From: JALYNX01 sp044867525
GTDB taxonomy: Bacteria; Actinomycetota; Acidimicrobiia; Spongiisociales; ZC4RG35
Reading direction: 5' to 3'
Length of the DNA: 11,145 nucleotides
NCBI GenBank assembly: GCA_044867525.1
Contig: JBIOVB010000070.1
Span: 1 to 11,145, forward strand
Shown: piece by piece, positions 6,968-11,145 of the stretch
How the letters are laid out: every line of letters begins with the position of its first letter
How positions within the stretch are numbered: the first letter of the stretch is position 1
The notes under the pieces: model-generated
What the model saw: only the letters and a program-made list of their open reading frames with translations
Told to the model about the DNA's origin: nothing
Database searches by the model: none
Translations under genes and position numbers: made by a program

Positions 6968-7399
6968 TCAACCGGCCGCGCAGTCGGCGCAGAGGCCAGA
7001 GACCGCGAAATGCTCGAGGTCGGCGACGAATCCGGTTCTGGCGTGAAGCGAGCCCAGGAGCTCTTCGAGGTCGGAAGCGGGGATCGCGGTGGTGGCACCA
7101 CAACGACTGCAGACCAGGTGCTGATGTGGCTGTTCGTCGGCGAGGTGATACACCGCGGCTTCGCCGAGGTGGGCATGACGAACGGCACCAGCCTCCTCGA
7201 GGGCCTCCAGGGTGCGGTAGACCGTGGACAGGTCGAGTTCCACACCCAGGTCGGTGACGGCTCTGCCGTGTATCGCCGCCGCGTCCAGGTGCTCGGAATC
7301 CGAGCCTGCTATCACGTCGCACACGGCCCGCCGGGCATCGGTGATCCGGTGGCCTTTGAGCCGGAGTATTTCGATCAATTCGGACGAGGTGGTGCTCAT
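6968..7399 (-). CDS. Fur-family metal-responsive repressor, probably nickel-sensing (Nur-like)
   Basis: A 143-residue dimeric metalloregulator. The winged-helix DNA-binding part (about 1-84) has the recognition helix LSTVYRTLEAL at 57-67. The dimerisation part holds HQHLVCSRC at 92-100 and CADC at 137-140, whose four cysteines form the structural zinc site. It has H-x-H at 75/77 and His130, which by my recollection correspond to the His70/His72/His126 nickel site of Streptomyces Nur. His37, His92 and His94 would form the second site. The cysteines and the H-x-H argue against a simple iron Fur; Zur remains an alternative. It sits 41 bases upstream of cbiM and probably represses the transporter, and possibly itself. 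A GGGAG lies very close (2-3 bases) to the ATG. It diverges from def. Confidence 0.85.
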   Translation of the reverse strand: MSTTSSELIEILRLKGHRITDARRAVCDVIAGSDSEHLDAAAIHGRAVTDLGVELDLSTVYRTLEALEEAGAVRHAHLGEAAVYHLADEQPHQHLVCSRCGATTAIPASDLEELLGSLHARTGFVADLEHFAVSGLCADCAAG

Positions 7400-7485
7400 G
7401 ACTCCCTGCAGGAATGTAAACGAGGACGCCGGCTCCGTGGGCCGGTTAGTGGATCGTCTACTCTGCCCGCCGACCCGCGACCACC
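7400..7485. promoter_or_regulatory. Divergent intergenic region between the Fur-family gene and def
   Basis: This 86-base gap must carry the promoter for the metal unit (leftward) and probably one for def (rightward). The leftward strand has TACATT (complement of 7413-7418), and the rightward has TACTCT at 7459-7464, both fitting TAnnnT, but neither has a convincing -35. An inverted repeat, CCGGCTC at 7429-7435 and GGGCCGG at 7439-7445 around CGT, gives a 7-bp stem with one G-T pair. CCTGCAGG at 7405-7412 is a palindrome overlapping the regulator's ribosome binding site. No copy of the Nur-like box was seen here. Confidence 0.4.
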
Positions 7486-7995
7486 ATGCCGACTCATCCC
7501 ATCCGCACCCACGGTGATCCTGTGCTCCGCCTCGAGACCAAGCCGGTCCTCGACGTGGACGACACGGTTCGATTGCTGGCGGCCGACATGCTGGAGACGA
7601 TGTATGCCGCCCCCGGTGTCGGCCTCGCAGCCAACCAGATCGGGATCTCGAGGCGGATCGCAGTTTTCGATGCTCAGGACGGTCTCGGGCCGAGGGTGAT
7701 GATCAACCCCGAGATCGTGGAACTGAGCGGGGAATGGGGGTACGAGGAGGGCTGCCTCTCGGTGCCTGGCCACTACTGGGAGATCAAGCGCCCGGGTTTT
7801 GCCAGGGCCAAGGCAATCGATCTGGACGGGAACGAGATCGAGTACGCCGGGGACGGCCTCCTGGGGCGGGTGCTTCAACACGAGATCGACCACCTCGACG
7901 GCAAGCTGCTCCTCGACCGCCTCGATCGCCGGGAGAGGAGGCAGGCCCTGCGCGAGTTGCGTGACGAGGTCTTGGGGCTGGCCAGCCGGGAATGA
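7486..7995 (+). CDS. def: Peptide deformylase
   Basis: A 169-residue metalloenzyme that removes the formyl group from the N-terminal methionine of new proteins at the ribosome. The three family motifs are intact: GVGLAANQ at 44-51, EGCLS at 88-92 with metal ligand Cys90, and QHEIDH at 131-136 with ligands His132 and His136 and catalytic Glu133. The start gives the usual N-terminus (PIRTHGDPVLR). No Shine-Dalgarno sequence precedes the ATG (CGCGACCACC), so the message may have a very short leader. The stop overlaps the fmt start as ATGA. def next to fmt couples the enzymes that remove and add the same formyl group. It is the first gene of the right-hand plus-strand run. Confidence 0.97.
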   Translation: MPTHPIRTHGDPVLRLETKPVLDVDDTVRLLAADMLETMYAAPGVGLAANQIGISRRIAVFDAQDGLGPRVMINPEIVELSGEWGYEEGCLSVPGHYWEIKRPGFARAKAIDLDGNEIEYAGDGLLGRVLQHEIDHLDGKLLLDRLDRRERRQALRELRDEVLGLASRE

Positions 7996-8906
7996 GCCGG
8001 ATCGTGTTCCTGGGCACTCCGGGAGCCGCCGTCGCCGCACTCGATGCCCTGGTGGATACCTGGGAGGTCGGCTTGGTTGTCACCAGGCCAGACCGGCCAA
8101 GAGGTCGATCCGGGCGGCCCGAGCCCTCCCCGGTGAAGGTGGCCGCCACCGCGCACGGTCTCCCTATCGCCCAGCCCGAGGATCGGGCCGGTGTCGTCGG
8201 GGCCCTCGAAGGCGCAGGCCCATTCGACCTTGGCGTCGTCGTCGCCTTTGGGATGATCCTCGAGCATCGAGCATTTGCCATGCCACGACTGGGCATGCTC
8301 AATGCCCACTTCTCGCTGCTCCCGAGATGGCGGGGCGCGGCGCCAGTGGCCAGGGCCCTCATCGCCGGGGACTCGATGACCGGGGTCACGATCATCCGCC
8401 TCGACGAGGGCCTCGACACCGGGCCGGTGCTCACGGCTCAGGCCGTCGACATCGGCAGCGAGGAGACTGCAGGTGAGCTCACACAGCGGCTCTCGGGATT
8501 GGCCGCCCGCCTCCTCTCCGTGGTTCTGCCTGACTACATGACCGGAGAAATGGTGCCGGTGCCCCAGAGCGACGAAGGAGTCACCTACGCATCCAAGCTT
8601 GAGCCCGGCGTACGGCCGCTTCGGGCGAATCTGACCCAGGCGGACGCGGTGAACCTGGTCCGCGGCCTCTCACCCGAGCCGGGGGCCACGGTCGACATCG
8701 ACGGGGAGAGGCATCAGGTGCTCCGGGCCCGATCCCATGCCCGGGCTCTCCAACCCGGGAGCTGGGAGCTGGAATCGGGAACCCCGGTCATCGGCGTGGC
8801 CGACGGTGGTGTGGAGTTGATCGAGATCAAGGCTCCGGGGCGCCGGGCGATGTCTGGGGCTGAATGGGGGCGGGGCAGGAGGGTCGCGTCCGGAAGCTTC
8901 AGCTGA
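7992..8906 (+). CDS. fmt: Methionyl-tRNA formyltransferase
   Basis: A 304-residue enzyme that transfers formyl from 10-formyl-tetrahydrofolate to Met-tRNA(fMet) to make initiator tRNA. The N-terminal catalytic domain has FLGTPGAAV at 6-14, the catalytic Asn104 and His106 in LNAHFSLLPRWRGAAP, and Asp142 in LDEGLDTGPVL. The C-terminal tRNA-binding domain (about 205-304) is recognised by VRPLRANLTQADAVNLVRGLSPEPGA. Length is normal (E. coli 315). The ATG overlaps the def stop by 4 bases. A 66-base gap follows before rpe. In many actinobacteria the rRNA methyltransferase gene rsmB lies here, and it is absent. Confidence 0.96.
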   Translation: MSRIVFLGTPGAAVAALDALVDTWEVGLVVTRPDRPRGRSGRPEPSPVKVAATAHGLPIAQPEDRAGVVGALEGAGPFDLGVVVAFGMILEHRAFAMPRLGMLNAHFSLLPRWRGAAPVARALIAGDSMTGVTIIRLDEGLDTGPVLTAQAVDIGSEETAGELTQRLSGLAARLLSVVLPDYMTGEMVPVPQSDEGVTYASKLEPGVRPLRANLTQADAVNLVRGLSPEPGATVDIDGERHQVLRARSHARALQPGSWELESGTPVIGVADGGVELIEIKAPGRRAMSGAEWGRGRRVASGSFS

Positions 8907-8928
8907 AGGTCGTGGGTCGGCCGAGAAG

Positions 8929-8972
8929 CAGGTTCACCTGGGCGGAGAGGGTTCTCCATACAATCGGGGGAG
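8929..8972 (+). promoter_or_regulatory. Candidate promoter of rpe with two inverted repeats
   Basis: TACAAT at 8959-8964 differs from the TATAAT -10 consensus by one base. A weak -35, TTCACC at 8933-8938, lies 20 bases before it, which is longer than ideal. The start of transcription would fall near 8971-8973, on or beside the rpe ATG, giving a leaderless message. Two inverted repeats sit here: CAGGT-TC-ACCTG (8929-8940) covers the -35, and GGAGA-GGGT-TCTCC (8944-8957) fills the spacer. Seen by eye; function is inferred. Confidence 0.4.
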
Positions 8973-9632
8973 ATGACCTCGATCAAGATCGCCCCGTCCC
9001 TGCTCGCGGCCGACTTTGCCTGCCTCGAAGCGGAGCTGGCAAGGGTCTCCGATGCCGACTGGCTACACATCGACGTCATGGATGGCCATTTTGTGCCCAA
9101 CATCTCATTCGGGATCCCGGTAATCGCTGGGATCAGGCCGTTGACCGACCTCTACTTCGATTGCCATTTGATGACGACCAATCCCGACGCATTTCTCCCG
9201 GACCTCGCCGAGGCGGGTGCCAGCCTCGTCACCATGCACATCGAAGCCATGCCCGATCCCACTCGGGCCGCCAAGGCCACCCGTGATCATGGCCTCGACT
9301 TCGGGCTGGTCTGCAACCCGGCCACCCCTTTCGACGGTGTGGCACCGTTCCTCGAGTTGTGCGATGTCTTGTTGGTCATGTCAGTGGAGCCCGGCTTCGG
9401 GGGGCAGAGCTTCATACCGGAGGTCCTACCCAAAATCGAGAGTGCCAGAGAATGGGTTGAGGAGCGCGGATTGCCAACCGATATTCAGGTAGACGGGGGC
9501 ATAACGCCCGAAACCGCACGTTTGGCGACCGCCGCGGGTGCGAATGTGCTCGTGGCCGGGACCGCAGTGTTCCGGGCGTCCGATCCCTCCGTCGCTGTGG
9601 CCGATCTGAGAAGGGCAAACGAGGAAAGATGA
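8973..9632 (+). CDS. rpe: Ribulose-phosphate 3-epimerase
   Basis: A 219-residue TIM-barrel enzyme of the pentose phosphate pathway that interconverts ribulose 5-phosphate and xylulose 5-phosphate. Motifs follow in order: IAPSLLAADF at 6-15, LHIDVMDGHFVPN with metal ligands His32 and Asp34, His65 in DCHLM, VMSVEPGFGGQSF at 135-147 and the final ligand Asp174 in QVDGGI. The length is standard. GGGGGAG directly abuts the ATG and is too close to work as a normal ribosome binding site. Together with the TACAAT upstream this suggests leaderless initiation. The stop overlaps the next gene as ATGA. Ribulose 5-phosphate is also a precursor for riboflavin, whose gene ribD lies two genes downstream. Confidence 0.97.
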   Translation: MTSIKIAPSLLAADFACLEAELARVSDADWLHIDVMDGHFVPNISFGIPVIAGIRPLTDLYFDCHLMTTNPDAFLPDLAEAGASLVTMHIEAMPDPTRAAKATRDHGLDFGLVCNPATPFDGVAPFLELCDVLLVMSVEPGFGGQSFIPEVLPKIESAREWVEERGLPTDIQVDGGITPETARLATAAGANVLVAGTAVFRASDPSVAVADLRRANEER

Positions 9633-10558
9633 GCGAACGGGTCCTGGTAGCAGACGACGACCCAGACATCCTCGCGGTCGTCCAGGTCAACTTCGAGCTC
9701 GAGGGCCTCGAGGTGGAGACCGCCGTCGACGGTGAGGACGCGTTGCAGAAGGCGACGGCCAACCCGCCCCATGTGATCGTCCTCGACATCATGATGCCGA
9801 GGATGGACGGGCTCACCGCCCTGCACCGGCTCCGCAGCCAGGCGACCACCGGGAACATCCCGATCATCCTTCTCACCGCTCGCGGGCTCCCCGAAGACCG
9901 GGTCCGGGGGCTCGAGCTCGGCGCCGACGATTACATCACCAAGCCATTCGACATCAACGAGCTGGTGGCGAGGGTGCGTGCCGTGGTGAGACGGACTCAG
10001 GCGGCTCGCGACCTTTCCCCGCTCACTGGGCTTCCTGGCAACTTCAAGATCACCGCAGAAGTCGAGGAGCGCATTTCGTCGGGCCGCGACTTCGCGCTCG
10101 TCCACGGCGACCTCGACAACTTCAAGGCGTTCAACGACCATTACGGGTTCATGCGGGGCGACGAGGTGATCCGGTTCTGCGCCAAGTGCTTCCGGGACGG
10201 TGCCGAGAGCCTGGGGATCACCGGCGCTTTTGTCGGCCACATCGGGGGGGACGACTTTGTGGCGATCATCCCGCCCGAGATGTCCGAGTCGTTCTGCAAA
10301 GAGGTGATCGAGCGCTTCGACGACGGGGTCCTCGATCTGTACGACACGGCCGACGCCCTTCGTGGCTATATCGAGGTCATCGATCGCAGAGGGGAGCGCT
10401 TTGCCTTCCCGGTGGTTTCGCTCTCGCTGGGTGTAGCGTCTACCGACGTTCGTGAGATCTCCACACAGTGGGAGGCGTCGGCGATTGCGGTGGAAATGAA
10501 GGAATTCGCCAAGAAGCAACCGGGCTCGACCTACCGCATCGATCGCCGCACGGCATAG
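9629..10558 (+). CDS. Response regulator receiver fused to a variant GGDEF (GGDDF) domain
   Basis: A 309-residue cytoplasmic signalling protein. The receiver (about 1-123) is complete: acidic pocket Asp10/Asp11, phospho-acceptor Asp53 in VLDIMMPRMDG, Thr83 and Lys105 in TKPFD. The second domain (about 128-305) begins LTGLPGN and has the GGDEF-family DLDNFKAFND at 161-170, GFMRGDEV at 173-180 and HIGGDDF at 204-210, with VVSLSLGVA near 262. The fourth signature residue is Asp where Glu is usual, and no RxxD inhibitory site stands before it. It may be a weak or inactive diguanylate cyclase or a nucleotide sensor. I recall the 'LPGN ... GHIGGDDF' combination in other regulators, so it looks like a subfamily and not decay. 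It overlaps rpe by 4 bases (GAGGAAAG before the ATG) and abuts ribD. No histidine kinase gene is nearby. Confidence 0.9.
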   Translation: MSERVLVADDDPDILAVVQVNFELEGLEVETAVDGEDALQKATANPPHVIVLDIMMPRMDGLTALHRLRSQATTGNIPIILLTARGLPEDRVRGLELGADDYITKPFDINELVARVRAVVRRTQAARDLSPLTGLPGNFKITAEVEERISSGRDFALVHGDLDNFKAFNDHYGFMRGDEVIRFCAKCFRDGAESLGITGAFVGHIGGDDFVAIIPPEMSESFCKEVIERFDDGVLDLYDTADALRGYIEVIDRRGERFAFPVVSLSLGVASTDVREISTQWEASAIAVEMKEFAKKQPGSTYRIDRRTA

Positions 10559-11145
10559 GTGGGCGATACCCACCACATGCTGCGAGCTCTCGAGCTCGCT
10601 GCCACACAGCATCCGCATCCCAACCCTCGGGTGGGCGCCGTCGTAGTCGACGAGAGTGGTGAGCTGGTCGGTGAAGGAGCTCACGCCGGGCCGGGCCAGG
10701 CCCACGCCGAGACCATCGCCCTGGAGCAGGCAGGGGAGAAGGCCCGGGGCTCGACCCTCTATGTGACCCTCGAGCCGTGCACCCACTTCGGCAACACCCC
10801 ACCCTGTGTCACTGCGATCGTGACCGCGGGCGTGGGCCGGGTCGTGGTCGGAGCGCTCGACCCCGACGAGAGGGTGAACGGAGCCGGGATCTCTTGGCTG
10901 CGGGACGCGAGGATCGAAGTGGTCAGCGACGTTCTCGCCGGCCAGGCCGAGGCCCTCGATCCGGGGTACTTCCATCATCGACGGACCGGTTTCCCCCGCG
11001 TGACCCTGAAGCTGGCGATGACCCTGGATGGTTCGATCGCAGCCCGTGACGGCTCGTCGCGATGGATCACATCCGAGGAGGCCCGGGCGGATGCCCACCT
11101 ACTCAGGTCGGCGGCCGACGCGGTTGTTGTCGGCGCGGGGACCAT
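10559..11145 (+). CDS. ribD: Riboflavin biosynthesis protein RibD, N-terminal part (runs off window)
   Basis: The visible 195 residues cover the deaminase domain and the start of the reductase. RibD deaminates the first pyrimidine intermediate of riboflavin synthesis and then reduces its ribosyl side chain with NADPH. The zinc site is intact: HAE at 49-51 and PCTHFGNTPPC at 73-83 (Cys74, Cys83). HPNPRVGAVVV (20-30) and YVTLEPC are family hallmarks. The reductase begins at PRVTLKLAMTLDGSIA, with SRWIT and the nucleotide-binding DAVVVGAGT at the edge. I chose GTG at 10559, directly after the previous stop, because it yields GDTHHMLRALELA, matching the usual 'D-x-x-x-M-x-R-A-L' opening. ATG 10577 would drop six residues. 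No Shine-Dalgarno sequence is evident. No FMN riboswitch is present. Confidence 0.94.
   Translation, partial: MGDTHHMLRALELAATQHPHPNPRVGAVVVDESGELVGEGAHAGPGQAHAETIALEQAGEKARGSTLYVTLEPCTHFGNTPPCVTAIVTAGVGRVVVGALDPDERVNGAGISWLRDARIEVVSDVLAGQAEALDPGYFHHRRTGFPRVTLKLAMTLDGSIAARDGSSRWITSEEARADAHLLRSAADAVVVGAGT

Noticed and set aside
6927..7322. N-terminal extension of the cbiM frame by 132 codons
   Set aside because: It overlaps the Fur-family gene antisense-free but out of frame, is Arg/Pro-rich, and would bury the Met1/His2 metal ligand.
6927..7485. Cobalamin or other riboswitch upstream of the cbiM operon
   Set aside because: The gap before cbiM is only 41 bases and the one before the regulator only 86, with no B12-box-like element seen; both are too short for a cobalamin riboswitch.
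8304..8340. LNAHFSLLPRWRGAAP in Fmt with Phe after the catalytic His
   Set aside because: Asn104, His106 and Asp142 are present, and the Phe form is, as far as I recall, common in actinobacterial Fmt.
9485..11098. 537-codon minus-strand open frame opposite rpe, the response regulator and ribD
   Set aside because: It is long only because stop codons are rare in this frame at high GC. It covers three real genes and shows no recognisable motif.

Overview
This window is a stretch of chromosomal housekeeping genes from a high-GC bacterium. It most likely belongs to the Actinomycetota. The evidence is the gene order (gmk, rpoZ, coaBC, metK, priA, def, fmt, rpe, ribD), a PriA without helicase motifs of the kind known from actinobacteria, and a CoaC domain with the PAMHTEMW variant. 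An uncultured or Acidimicrobiia-like lineage is possible, but I cannot fix the genus from the sequence.

Layout. Positions 1-4450 (+ strand) form a tight run: the tail of guanylate kinase, the RNA polymerase omega subunit, bifunctional CoaBC (coenzyme A synthesis), S-adenosylmethionine synthetase and PriA. Neighbours overlap or sit 0-12 bases apart, so they are probably one operon. Positions 4458-7399 (- strand) hold a five-gene metal unit reading 5' to 3' as a Fur-family regulator, CbiM, a small PDGLE protein, CbiQ and CbiO. The last four overlap each other by 4 bases. Positions 7486-11145 (+ strand) resume the housekeeping run: peptide deformylase, methionyl-tRNA formyltransferase, ribulose-phosphate epimerase, a response regulator fused to a variant GGDEF domain, and the start of ribD, which runs off the window.

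How it fits together. The metal unit is an ECF-type importer: CbiM with the small membrane protein binds the ion, CbiQ is the membrane coupler and CbiO the ATPase. The 41-base gap between regulator and cbiM carries a sequence very close to the nickel regulator (Nur) box, tTGCaa-N5-ttGCAA. The regulator has an H-x-H pair where I recall Nur binding nickel. I therefore read this as a self-contained, probably nickel-responsive nickel uptake unit set in the opposite direction inside a conserved housekeeping cluster.

No mobile element, CRISPR array, tRNA or rRNA was seen. No non-coding gap exceeds about 90 bases. I found no convincing wholly new system. The points most worth a second look are the candidate Nur box, the GGDDF response regulator coupled to rpe and ribD, the unusual start of priA, and the paired inverted repeats in a possible leaderless promoter before rpe.
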